Both the position numbers and the translations under genes were made by a program. A model generated the notes under the pieces. The model had not been told where the DNA came from. It worked only from the letters and a program-made list of their open reading frames with translations, and did not search any database. DNA of 64,000 nucleotides from Companilactobacillus baiquanensis (GTDB lineage Bacteria > Bacillota > Bacilli > Lactobacillales > Lactobacillaceae). Below, in pieces: positions 7,841 through 15,259 of this stretch (its first letter is position 1; each line of letters begins with the position of its first letter). The stretch is taken from NCBI RefSeq assembly GCF_003946605.1, contig NZ_RHOQ01000001.1:186001-250000 (forward strand), written 5' to 3'.

Positions 7841-8707
7841 ATGAAAGAAGAAGTTCTGGAAGATATTGAGATGGCCGCAAATGATCATGGTGAATCACAT
7901 TGGATGGTTGATCGAAGATTAAATGCTGCAAAATCAATCACTAGTCTGCCAGCAGGATTTGAAATTGATAAACTTAATTTTAAAAGATCGAATAAGGATT
8001 TAGCCAAAATTACTGATGAACCTGGGATAAAGGTTGTTCAGTTAGGACAAAAAATTATTAAGAATGAACTTCCTGATGAATTAGATGACAAGGGGGTAGT
8101 ATTAACTGATATTTTTACAGCTTTACGTGAGCATCCCCGCTTAATTCAAAGATACTTTATGGATAAAGTTATTAATTATGATGAATCAAATTTAACGCGT
8201 TATCATTTAGCGATGATAAATTCAGGAATATTCCTATATATTCCTAAAGGGATCAAAATAGATCAGCCAATAGTTGCCCAAATAATTCAAGATAGTACGG
8301 TTAAGAATCCGATGGTGAGTCACATCTTGATCGTGGCAGAAGAGGATAGCCAAGTTACCTTTAAGCAAACTTCGATCACTGTTGGTGATGAGTCAAATAT
8401 CGTACAGCCATTCGTTGAAATTTTGACAAGAGCCAAGAGTATTGTTCATTATCAGTCCAAAGATAAATACGCTAAAAATAGTCAAGTTTTCTTTGATAAC
8501 CAAGGATTTTTGAATCGAGAATCTCAAATAGATTGGGATATTTCTATTCAAAATGAAGATAAAACAGTTGGCAAAATTGTTAATAATCTGTTTGGATCTA
8601 ATTCAACTGCCAATGTTAATTTAGATTCAAAAAATAAGAATAATGAAATTGATTTATCGGTTAAAAAACATGGTAAAGATGTCAATTATTCAGAAACGAT
8701 TATCTAA
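7841..8707 (+). CDS. Solitary short SufB/SufD-like Fe-S assembly protein
   Basis: 288-aa protein with the beta-helix core of the SufBD family: GIFLYIPKGIKIDQPIVAQI, SHILIVAEEDSQVTFKQTS, then NSQVFFDNQGFLNRESQIDW. SufB and SufD are usually about 420-470 aa and sit with SufC, SufS and SufU; none of these is beside it. The C-terminal part that meets SufC is short or missing (the protein ends KHGKDVNYSETII). It starts at ATG 7841 behind GGGAGG and is divergent from feoA. It may be a specialised scaffold or iron-handling protein, or a truncated relic that keeps an open frame. Function is inference. Confidence 0.7.
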   Translation: MKEEVLEDIEMAANDHGESHWMVDRRLNAAKSITSLPAGFEIDKLNFKRSNKDLAKITDEPGIKVVQLGQKIIKNELPDELDDKGVVLTDIFTALREHPRLIQRYFMDKVINYDESNLTRYHLAMINSGIFLYIPKGIKIDQPIVAQIIQDSTVKNPMVSHILIVAEEDSQVTFKQTSITVGDESNIVQPFVEILTRAKSIVHYQSKDKYAKNSQVFFDNQGFLNRESQIDWDISIQNEDKTVGKIVNNLFGSNSTANVNLDSKNKNNEIDLSVKKHGKDVNYSETII

Positions 8708-8724
8708 TTAAATAAATTAGTCAC

Positions 8725-8754
8725 TTGACAAACTGAATTATAAATAATATCGTT
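8725..8754 (+). promoter_or_regulatory. Candidate promoter for the T-box/proS unit
   Basis: TTGACA at 8725-8730 with TATCGT at 8749-8754 (18-base spacer), or the alternative TAATAT at 8745-8750. It lies just upstream of the T-box leader, in the right place for its transcription start. Confidence 0.5.
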
Positions 8755-8756
8755 GT

Positions 8757-8985
8757 GTCATGAATTAACATTTGGATCATTAGTAAATTCGACCGATCAA
8801 AGAGAGCCTGTTATGCTGAGAATCAGGTATCGAAGTCATTTACGAACCTACCAATTTGACTTTATCGTTGTAATGACGATACGCATATCGGCGTTAATGA
8901 TTTGAGTGAATCTTTATAACAAAGATTAATTAAGGTGGTACCACGGAAGCTGTTTCGTCCTTTTAGGATGGAGCAGCTTTTTTAT
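8757..8985 (+). promoter_or_regulatory. T-box leader (proline) with terminator
   Basis: Transcription attenuator sensing uncharged tRNA. The conserved T-box AAGGTGGTACCACGG is at 8933-8947. The terminator stem AAGCTG...CAGCTT with an inner CGTCC/GGATG pair and a T-run spans about 8946-8984. Stem I has AGAGAGCC near 8800. A plausible specifier is CCT (Pro) at 8847-8849, followed by A as in known T-boxes. Uncharged tRNA-Pro should favour the antiterminator and raise proS expression. Confidence 0.9.
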
Positions 8986-9011
8986 TTTCTATAAATTTAG
9001 GAGGATGTAAA

Positions 9012-10451
9012 ATGTCAGATTTACAAAAAACAGATTTTTCAAAATGGTATATTCAAACTATTCAGAATGCTGATTTAATGTCATATTCACCAGTTCGAGG
9101 CTGCATTATTTTCAAGCCAGATGGGTATGAACTTTGGGAAAGAATTCAACAAAGATTTAACGATTATTTGAAGACTCAAAAGATCAGAAATGCATACTTC
9201 CCAATGTTGATCCCAAAACACTTCTTTGAAAAAGAAGAGGAACATATTGAAGGATTTGCACCAGAACTTCCTTGGGTAACTGAGGTTGGTAATGAAAAGC
9301 TTGAGGAACCTTACGCTTTACGTCCTACTTCAGAGACAATGATCGGTAATGCTTTTAGTGATTGGATTCAATCATATCGTGATTTACCTTATGAAATTAA
9401 CCAATGGGCTAATGTTTTCCGTTGGGAAAAGAAAACACTACCTTTCATGAGAACTTCGGAATTTCTATGGCAAGAAGGACATACTGCCCATATTTCAGAA
9501 GAAGATGCTCGTAAGAGAACTTTAAGTGTGCTTGATGCATATACTGATTTAATTGAAAACTTCTTGGATATTCCAGTTTATAAGGGTCAAAAGACTCCTT
9601 CAGAACGTTTTGCTGGTGCGGTCGATACGTATTCAGCAGAATCAATGATGCGCGATGGAAAGGCTGTTCAAGCTGGTACATCACATTATCTTGGAAATAA
9701 CTTTGCGAAATCATTTGATATTAAATATCTTGATAAAGATAATCAAATGAAGTATGTTTTCACAACATCATGGGGAATTTCAACACGTTTAATTGGTGCT
9801 ATGATCATGGAACATGGTGATGAAAATGGTTTAGTATTGCCTCCAGCAATTGCTCCTACACAAGTTGTTTTGATCCCAGTTGGACCATGGCAAAAGAATC
9901 CTGAAATTATGGAAAAACTTACTGCCCTAGAAGAAAGTCTTAAGGCTAAAGATATTCGAGTTCAAATCGATGATACTGATGCTTCACCTGGTTACAAGTT
10001 CAATGATTGGGAACAAAAAGGTGTTCCAATGCACGTTGAATTTGGACCACGTGATTTGAAGAATGATTCTGCAGTTATTAAGATGCGTGATCTTGATGAT
10101 AAGGAATCCGTTGCATTAGATGGTATTGAAGATAAGATTGCCAATGAATTAGACATTATGCAAAAACGTCTTCTAGAGTCAGCTCGTGCACGTAATAAGG
10201 CAAATGAGTATTATGATATCGATACACTAGATGATCTTAAGAAACATATTGAAACAAAGAAAGAAGCTAATGAAACTCCTGGATTTGTCTTGATCGGTTG
10301 GGACGGAACAGAAGAAACAGAAGCAAAGATCAAAGAAGAAACTGGATTCACAACTAGAAATATTCCTTTCAATCCACCAATGGAAAAGAAAGTAGATATT
10401 GTCAGCGGCAAACCTGCTAAGTATACAGTTTGGATTGCCCGTGCATATTAA
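9012..10451 (+). CDS. proS: Prolyl-tRNA synthetase, archaeal/eukaryotic-type
   Basis: 479-aa class II synthetase attaching proline to tRNA-Pro. It is of the short archaeal/eukaryotic-like (type 3) form: motif 2 FRWEKKTLPFMRTSEFLWQE, EGHTAH, the stretch TSWGISTRLIGAMIM, and a C-terminal zinc-domain-like tail ending WIARAY with the final Tyr typical of this form. It lacks the large editing insertion of the roughly 570-aa bacterial form that lactobacilli normally use. The T-box leader upstream controls it by tRNA-Pro charging. Probably a second, horizontally acquired ProRS; whether the standard copy exists elsewhere cannot be seen here. Confidence 0.93.
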   Translation: MSDLQKTDFSKWYIQTIQNADLMSYSPVRGCIIFKPDGYELWERIQQRFNDYLKTQKIRNAYFPMLIPKHFFEKEEEHIEGFAPELPWVTEVGNEKLEEPYALRPTSETMIGNAFSDWIQSYRDLPYEINQWANVFRWEKKTLPFMRTSEFLWQEGHTAHISEEDARKRTLSVLDAYTDLIENFLDIPVYKGQKTPSERFAGAVDTYSAESMMRDGKAVQAGTSHYLGNNFAKSFDIKYLDKDNQMKYVFTTSWGISTRLIGAMIMEHGDENGLVLPPAIAPTQVVLIPVGPWQKNPEIMEKLTALEESLKAKDIRVQIDDTDASPGYKFNDWEQKGVPMHVEFGPRDLKNDSAVIKMRDLDDKESVALDGIEDKIANELDIMQKRLLESARARNKANEYYDIDTLDDLKKHIETKKEANETPGFVLIGWDGTEETEAKIKEETGFTTRNIPFNPPMEKKVDIVSGKPAKYTVWIARAY

Positions 10452-10460
10452 TAAGTTTTA

Positions 10461-10488
10461 AAAAATCCCGGAATACCGGGATTTTTTT
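10461..10488 (+). terminator. Terminator of proS
   Basis: AAAAATCCCG, GAATA loop and CCGGGATTTTTTT starting 9 bases after the proS stop; a classic intrinsic terminator. Confidence 0.9.
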
Positions 10489-10531
10489 GTATGTTATAAT
10501 CATTAATAATGAAATTTAAGGAGTATTAAAT

Positions 10532-10602
10532 ATGACAAATAATAGACTGGACATTGTTGCATAGCCGGAAGGTTTGCAACAAAGAAAATTTTCAAACCTT
10601 CC
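10532..10602 (+). promoter_or_regulatory. Possible leader peptide and hairpin upstream of acetyltransferase
   Basis: A 10-codon ORF (MTNNRLDIVA, 10532-10564) has its own ribosome binding site AAGGAG and a TATAAT box upstream (about 10494). Three bases after its stop lies a perfect 10-bp inverted repeat, GGAAGGTTTG (10567-10576) and CAAACCTTCC (10593-10602), before the acetyltransferase start at 10632. There is no T-run, so this is not a standard terminator. It could be translation-coupled control, or the remains of a lost gene. Confidence 0.4.
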
Positions 10603-10631
10603 TTAAGTAGTTAAATTAGGAGGAAGATATT

Positions 10632-11282
10632 TTGAATTTAAACAATAATATTATCATTAGAACTGAAACACCTGCCGATTATCAAATCGTTGAGGAAATG
10701 ATCCGAGAATCTTTTTGGAATTTGTATGTACCGGGATGTGCTGAACATTATTTGGCACATACAATTCGGACACATAGTGACTTTATTCCTGAATTAGATT
10801 TGGTCTTAGAAAAAGACGGTCAGATAATAGGTAATGTCATGTATACAAAAGCTAAATTGACTGATGAACAAGGCAATGAAAAAACTATTCTGACATTCGG
10901 GCCTGTCTGCATTCGACCACAATTTCAACGTCTTGGATACAGTAAGTTATTACTTGAAAAGTCTTTTACGATTGCTAAACAATTAAATTATGAGGCAATT
11001 GTGATTTTTGGGATGCCAAGTAATTATGTTAGTCGTGGTTTTGAAGGTTGTTATAAGTATCATGTTTCAATGGATGAAACTTATTATACGGCGATGTTGG
11101 TTAAAGAATTAGTACCTAAGATTTTAGAGGACCATACTTGGTCTTATCAGGAAAGTCCGGCACTAGAAATTGATCTAAGTCTTGTAGAAGAATATGATCG
11201 TAAATTTCCGCCATTGAAAAAACTTTGGCAAGCAAGTCAAGAAGAATTCGATATTATTAGTAAGTCGATAATTAAAAGCTAG
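10632..11282 (+). CDS. GNAT-family N-acetyltransferase
   Basis: 216-aa acetyl-CoA-dependent acetyltransferase. The GNAT core reads GPVCIRPQFQRLGYSKLLLE (the R/Q-x-x-G-x-S pyrophosphate loop) and EAIVIFGMPSNYVSRGFEGC, a close match to the group that acetylates small amines or amino acids. The TTG start at 10632 follows AGGAGGAAGATATT. The substrate is unknown. The gene is preceded by the small ORF and hairpin and followed by a dispersed repeat. It stands between proS and the convergent molybdenum cofactor operon without a clear link to either. Confidence 0.85.
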   Translation: MNLNNNIIIRTETPADYQIVEEMIRESFWNLYVPGCAEHYLAHTIRTHSDFIPELDLVLEKDGQIIGNVMYTKAKLTDEQGNEKTILTFGPVCIRPQFQRLGYSKLLLEKSFTIAKQLNYEAIVIFGMPSNYVSRGFEGCYKYHVSMDETYYTAMLVKELVPKILEDHTWSYQESPALEIDLSLVEEYDRKFPPLKKLWQASQEEFDIISKSIIKS

Positions 11283-11295
11283 CCGTAGGAAGAGA

Positions 11296-11411
11296 GCGTG
11301 TCATAAGGCGATTAGAGACTGAGCATAGCCTAGGACATCGAATAATTGTGTACTTTCAATTGTTCGATGTTCGTAGCTAAGCGGAGGTCCCTGCCTTATG
11401 GAACGCGTTTC
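11296..11411. repeat. Dispersed structured repeat, family B copy 1
   Basis: An outer imperfect stem pairs GCGTGTCATAAGGC (11296-11309) with GCCTTATGGAACGC (about 11393-11406). An inner stem pairs ACATCGAA (from about 11334) with TTCGATGT (to about 11370). The right half (GCGGAGGTCCCTGCCTTATG) matches, in inverted orientation, a second copy at 48715-48765. It lies at a convergent junction. Confidence 0.75.
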
Positions 11412-11433
11412 AATTAAAGAATAATCGCAATAC

Positions 11434-11469
11434 AAAAAAGGGGTCGTGACGCAAGTCACGGCTCCTTTT
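11434..11469. terminator. Bidirectional terminator, acetyltransferase / mob operon
   Basis: Stem AAAAGGGGTCGTGAC with GTCACGGCTCCTTTT around the loop GCAA. T-rich on the plus strand and, through the A-run, on the minus strand, so it can serve both convergent units. Confidence 0.8.
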
Positions 11470-11486
11470 GGCGTTAAAAGTATTTT

Positions 11487-11744
11487 TTAGTCTACATCAT
11501 AAGTAGCTTCTGATTTATCAAAGGTAGGATCAGAAAATTCTTTAAAATGTTCATAATCCTTTTTTATTAACATAATATTACGCTCTAATTTTTCAATAGC
11601 TTGATCTTGTTCAAGTGTTCTTAGATCATCACGCTGATGTTGAATCTCATTTTCTAGTAAGGTACGTTGAATACTTAAATCATTTAAGCCGATAGCTAAC
11701 AATTTTTGAAAGTCACCATTACTCATATCGTCTTTTGATTTCAT
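11487..11744 (-). CDS. Small coiled-coil protein at end of molybdenum cofactor operon
   Basis: 85-aa hypothetical protein rich in charged residues and Gln, predicted by eye as a long helix or coiled coil (about residues 20-65: QRTLLENEIQHQRDDLRTL, then QDQAIEKLERNIMLIKKDYE). No Cys, no membrane segment. The ATG overlaps the mobA stop by 4 bases, so it is coupled to mobA and is the last gene of the six-gene unit moeB, moaB, moeA, mobB, mobA and this one. I do not recognise the family. Context suggests a role in cofactor delivery or stability, which is speculation. Confidence 0.7.
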   Translation of the reverse strand: MKSKDDMSNGDFQKLLAIGLNDLSIQRTLLENEIQHQRDDLRTLEQDQAIEKLERNIMLIKKDYEHFKEFSDPTFDKSEATYDVD

Positions 11745-12283
11745 TTTAGATCCTCCGGATAATTAATATTTTTAACATTACCGTTAAACTGAATTTCTTG
11801 GCAATTGGCTTCGTTTAACAAGCTGCGCCAACGATAATTTTTTTGACGGATATATTTTTCCAATAGTTCAAGTTTAATCTTCAAATGGCAACAAGTGTAG
11901 TAGGGAACACGCTTAATTTCGATATAGCCAACGTTTTTAGATAAACAATCAATTGCTGATTCGTCAATAATATAGTCTGTGGCGATTACTAAGAGATCAG
12001 CGGCATTTTTTTTAGTTATTTTAAAATAGGACCATAAAGCAGACATTGGTCCACAATCGATCAGTGGTTCAACATCTTGAATAACGACTTGTTTACTAAA
12101 AAGTTTCTTAATTGTTTGATAATTATTGGCATTAGTTGAAATAAAACATTGATCTACATATGGAATAGTCAAGTTAGCTGTGTATTTGACATTAGGAATA
12201 ATTAAATCGTTAAAATGAGCGAGTGCTTTATCACTATTGAATCGAGTAGATTTACCACCAGCCAATATGAGACTATCTGTCAT
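11741..12283 (-). CDS. mobA: Molybdenum cofactor guanylyltransferase MobA
   Basis: 180-aa MobA, which adds GMP from GTP to Mo-molybdopterin to form the MGD cofactor used by NarG. The nucleotide-binding motif LAGGKSTRFNSDKAL is intact at residues about 7-21, followed by FISTNANNY, the GPMSALWSYF segment and the Asp in VIATDYIID. It overlaps mobB by 11 bases upstream and the coiled-coil gene by 4 bases downstream. This is the catalytic copy, unlike the degenerate paralogue at 4164-4640. Confidence 0.9.
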   Translation of the reverse strand: MTDSLILAGGKSTRFNSDKALAHFNDLIIPNVKYTANLTIPYVDQCFISTNANNYQTIKKLFSKQVVIQDVEPLIDCGPMSALWSYFKITKKNAADLLVIATDYIIDESAIDCLSKNVGYIEIKRVPYYTCCHLKIKLELLEKYIRQKNYRWRSLLNEANCQEIQFNGNVKNINYPEDLK

Positions 12284-12755
12284 TTTTTAAATCCTTTAAA
12301 AATTTATTTATAAATTCTTTTCTATCATCTAGATTTTCAATATCCATCGCCAAATTGTTTTTTTGAATGGAAATAAAAGATTTGATATTAGTCACATTAT
12401 TAAAATCGGCTTTAGTTTCAGCAGGTTTTAATAAAACTAGTTTGGGAAAATTTAATTCTTTTATTCCTTCAATAATAATAAAATCAGCGGAAGTTTCTTG
12501 TTGCATTATTTGAATGTTTTCTAGTTCAGTCAAAGACAAATTTCTTTGATAATGAATGGCCTGTTCATTATTCAACAACAATACATCGTCCGAGTTTTTA
12601 AAGAATTTGCCAGTATCATTGCCATCTGAAACAGTAATGGGTAGATGAGTATGTTTAACAACACTGAACTTATAGTCAGTCATGGTTAAAAAATTTTCGA
12701 TCAAGGTCGTTTTACCACTTTTTTTATGACCAATTATTTGAAAGGTAAGAGCCAT
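12273..12755 (-). CDS. mobB: Molybdopterin-guanine dinucleotide biosynthesis protein MobB
   Basis: 160-aa P-loop GTPase that assists MobA in other bacteria. Walker A GHKKSGKTTLIE is at residues 9-20, then VVKHTH (the conserved KH-HH region) and a hydrophobic Walker B strand ADFIIIEGIKELNFPK. Its start lies inside the end of moeA (22-base overlap) and its end overlaps mobA, showing a tightly packed operon. Confidence 0.9.
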   Translation of the reverse strand: MALTFQIIGHKKSGKTTLIENFLTMTDYKFSVVKHTHLPITVSDGNDTGKFFKNSDDVLLLNNEQAIHYQRNLSLTELENIQIMQQETSADFIIIEGIKELNFPKLVLLKPAETKADFNNVTNIKSFISIQKNNLAMDIENLDDRKEFINKFLKDLKNDR

Positions 12756-13963
12756 GTCTTTAAAACACTTCCTTTAGGAGTAATTGATTTACCGCGAGGG
12801 ATCTCAAACATACAAGTAGCACGTTGTAAATTATTAAGATTACCGGAGGCGTCTCCACCAACACGACCGATTTCAATGTTATTTCCTTTAAAACTATATT
12901 GTCCACGAAGAATACGATCGTACATATTAGTTTTAGTATATTCAGCGTTCAAAGTTCCTAGGCATTCAAGACAACGACTAGCTTGATGTTGCATTAGTCG
13001 CAAAGCGTACTCTACATATAGGTAGAAACCGGTGAAACATGCTCCAGGATTTCCTGATAATCCAAAGAAAAGAGTTTGATCGTAAATAAAGGCGGTTGTA
13101 ACACTGCCGGGACGCATTTCCAGTTTGTTGAATAGTAATTTTTCAGATGATTTAGCCAAATCGGCAATAATATCAAAATCTCCAACCGATACTCCGCCAT
13201 CGGTAATAATGACATCACATTTTCCTAGGACATCATTAACGGCATTCTTCAAAGCCTCTGGATCATCTTTTATTTGCGTATAACTAATGACATCGGCACC
13301 ATTTTCAGTACATAATTCTCTGATCATAGGACCATTGCTGTTAAAGATTTTTCCATTAACGATTTTTTCACCAGGATTTAACAATTCAGATCCGGTTGTG
13401 ATGATCCCAATCGTAGGTTTTTTATAGACAGAGATTTCTTGAACATCAAAGGCGCTTAATAAACTGATTCCACCGGGATTTATTTCGGTATTTTTAGCTA
13501 AGAGAGTATCACCTTGTTTAAAGTAATCGCCGATTTGAGTTATATTATCCTTTTTTTGAATTTCGGTGATTTGAACGGTGTCGTTGTCTATCATTTTAGT
13601 TGTTTCTAGCATGACAACAATATCTGCACCATCGGGAACATAGCCACCGGTCATGATTCTAACAGCTTCGCCAGAAACTAATGGACGATCAAAATCTGCA
13701 CCGGCAGGGATGTCACCAACAACTTTTAAATTAGCGGGTAGATTTTTTAAGTCTGACTGCAACATGGCAAAACCATCATAACCTGAACGTCTAAAAGTAG
13801 GGAAGTCATGCGGTGCAGCAATATCTTCAGCAATTATGCGGTGATTTGCTTTAGTGGTCGGTATTTTTTCTGTTTTAAGCGAAACACTTTCAATATTATC
13901 GACAATAACTTTTCTAGCTTCATCAATACTGATAGCATTTCTTTGATCAACTGGTTTATACAT
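12734..13963 (-). CDS. moeA: Molybdopterin molybdenumtransferase MoeA
   Basis: 409-aa MoeA, which inserts molybdate into adenylylated molybdopterin. Motifs are FRRSGYDGFAM (residues about 55-66), SGEAVRIMTGGYVPDGADIVVMLE, IGIITTGSEL, FNSNGPM, TDGGVSVGDFD and LSGNPGACF. Normal family length. Its start abuts moaB (13963) and its end overlaps mobB. Membership in one unit with moaB, moeB, mobA and mobB gives the late steps of cofactor synthesis in one transcript, divergent from narG. Confidence 0.95.
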   Translation of the reverse strand: MYKPVDQRNAISIDEARKVIVDNIESVSLKTEKIPTTKANHRIIAEDIAAPHDFPTFRRSGYDGFAMLQSDLKNLPANLKVVGDIPAGADFDRPLVSGEAVRIMTGGYVPDGADIVVMLETTKMIDNDTVQITEIQKKDNITQIGDYFKQGDTLLAKNTEINPGGISLLSAFDVQEISVYKKPTIGIITTGSELLNPGEKIVNGKIFNSNGPMIRELCTENGADVISYTQIKDDPEALKNAVNDVLGKCDVIITDGGVSVGDFDIIADLAKSSEKLLFNKLEMRPGSVTTAFIYDQTLFFGLSGNPGACFTGFYLYVEYALRLMQHQASRCLECLGTLNAEYTKTNMYDRILRGQYSFKGNNIEIGRVGGDASGNLNNLQRATCMFEIPRGKSITPKGSVLKTWLLPFK

Positions 13964-14430
13964 TATTTAGTGATCTCCTTAATTAAATGATTTAAATCGG
14001 GTAAAATAATTTTTTCTAAGGCTGTTTTACAAGCATTGGTCGAACCTGGTAATAAGTAACAAATTTGGTCACTGTCGGTAATTCCAGCCGTAGCACCTGA
14101 TACTAAAGCTTTTAATCCAATATCTGCAATGCTTATTTGTCTAAAGTATTCGCCAAATCCGGGAATGACTTTGATAAATTTGGGCTCAAGAGTATCAATT
14201 GTAACATCGCGTCTTGCAATACCAGTTCCTCCATTTACCAAAATCAATTTGCAGGATGAGACAAGTAGTTTATTATATGCTGCGGTTATTTGGCTGGCAT
14301 CATCTTTGACGATATATTTTTGAACAAAATTGTTTCCAGCTTCAACCATAGCCTTTTGAATATAAAGTCCAGATTTGTCAGACTCTTCTGTTCTGGTGTC
14401 ACTTACGGTGATAATTCCAAAGTCGATCAT
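13963..14430 (-). CDS. moaB: Molybdopterin adenylyltransferase-type protein MoaB/MogA
   Basis: 155-aa protein of the MoaB/MogA family, which adenylylates molybdopterin before metal insertion by MoeA. Motifs are IITVSDTR at the N-terminus, LILVNGGTGIARRDVTIDTLEP (the GGTG and D motif region) and LLPGSTNACKTAL. It resembles MoaB more than MogA in length. The ATG at 14430 overlaps the moeB stop by 4 bases, and its stop abuts the moeA start. Confidence 0.9.
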   Translation of the reverse strand: MIDFGIITVSDTRTEESDKSGLYIQKAMVEAGNNFVQKYIVKDDASQITAAYNKLLVSSCKLILVNGGTGIARRDVTIDTLEPKFIKVIPGFGEYFRQISIADIGLKALVSGATAGITDSDQICYLLPGSTNACKTALEKIILPDLNHLIKEITK

Positions 14431-15146
14431 TTACTTACCTCCAAAGGACAATCCTTTCTTTTCTTGACATGTATTTTTCTAAAATCAAAATTCCAATTAT
14501 CTACTACTATTAAAGATCCAAATTCGATATTTTTAGGATTAGTTAAATATTTTAGAGCCATAGATGCCTGCAAACTGCCAGTAATAGCGACGATCATCGG
14601 ATTAGTACCAATATTTTTACTTAATCCTAGTTTATCAATTGTTTCTTTAGGGTAGAGACATTCTAAACATGCTGAATTCTGATCAATAAACATTACCTGA
14701 CCTTGATTAGCAGCACAAGTTCCAAAAATATGCTTCAATCCCAATTTTTGGCAATCTTCATTAATTTGATATTTAATAGGAAAGTTGTCCGTACAATCTA
14801 TAACTAAGTCATATTCTGCTGATAATATATCAACGGAATATTTTTTATTTATAATATTAATCTTAACATTACTATTTGCTTGTTGAAGATGATTTCTCAT
14901 AGCTTCTAATTTATTTGTTCCAACATCTTTTTCAATATAAAGATTTTGTCGATGGAGATTAGTTAATTCAACGTCGTCAAAATCTACGAGCGTAATTTCT
15001 CCAATTCCTGCCTTTACCAATTCGGAAGAAACAAAACTACCTAATCCTCCAACTCCAATCACCAATACATGTGAATCCTCAAATTTTTCTTGACCAACTG
15101 TACCAATTTGTTTGATTTTTAGTTGTCGATCGTATCTATTTGCCAT
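14427..15146 (-). CDS. moeB: Molybdopterin synthase adenylyltransferase MoeB (ThiF family)
   Basis: 239-aa E1-like enzyme that adenylylates the C-terminal Gly-Gly of MoaD. ATG 15146 is chosen (MANRYDRQLKIKQIG, the usual start of the family), behind CAGGTG; the frame is open back to 15197 but without support. Motifs are VIGVGGLGSFVSSEL (nucleotide loop), VDFDDVELTNLHRQ, DCTDNFPIKYQIN and the zinc pair CLEC. The expected second zinc pair near the C-terminus is reduced to one Cys (KDCPLEVSK end), a small oddity. First gene of the moeB-moaB-moeA-mobB-mobA operon, divergent from narG. Confidence 0.92.
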   Translation of the reverse strand: MANRYDRQLKIKQIGTVGQEKFEDSHVLVIGVGGLGSFVSSELVKAGIGEITLVDFDDVELTNLHRQNLYIEKDVGTNKLEAMRNHLQQANSNVKINIINKKYSVDILSAEYDLVIDCTDNFPIKYQINEDCQKLGLKHIFGTCAANQGQVMFIDQNSACLECLYPKETIDKLGLSKNIGTNPMIVAITGSLQASMALKYLTNPKNIEFGSLIVVDNWNFDFRKIHVKKRKDCPLEVSK

Positions 15147-15171
15147 ATTAATCACCTGCCTGTACAAAATG

Positions 15172-15203
15172 TTAGGGAAAATCCTAATCAAAATCAATTA
15201 GGA
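15172..15203. promoter_or_regulatory. Inverted repeats in the moeB/narG divergent promoter, candidate NreC site
   Basis: In the 113-base region between divergent moeB and narG, TTAGG (15172-15176) faces CCTAA (15183-15187), and TCCTAAT (15182-15188) faces ATTAGGA (15197-15203). The overlapping dyads share the half-site TTAGG/CCTAA. A regulator dimer such as NreC could bind here and drive both nar structural genes and cofactor genes. Binding is inference. Confidence 0.5.
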
Positions 15204-15259
15204 TAAGTGCTAGATTTATAGTTAGAACAAAGTATGTAGAACTAGGTGGGAATTTACAT

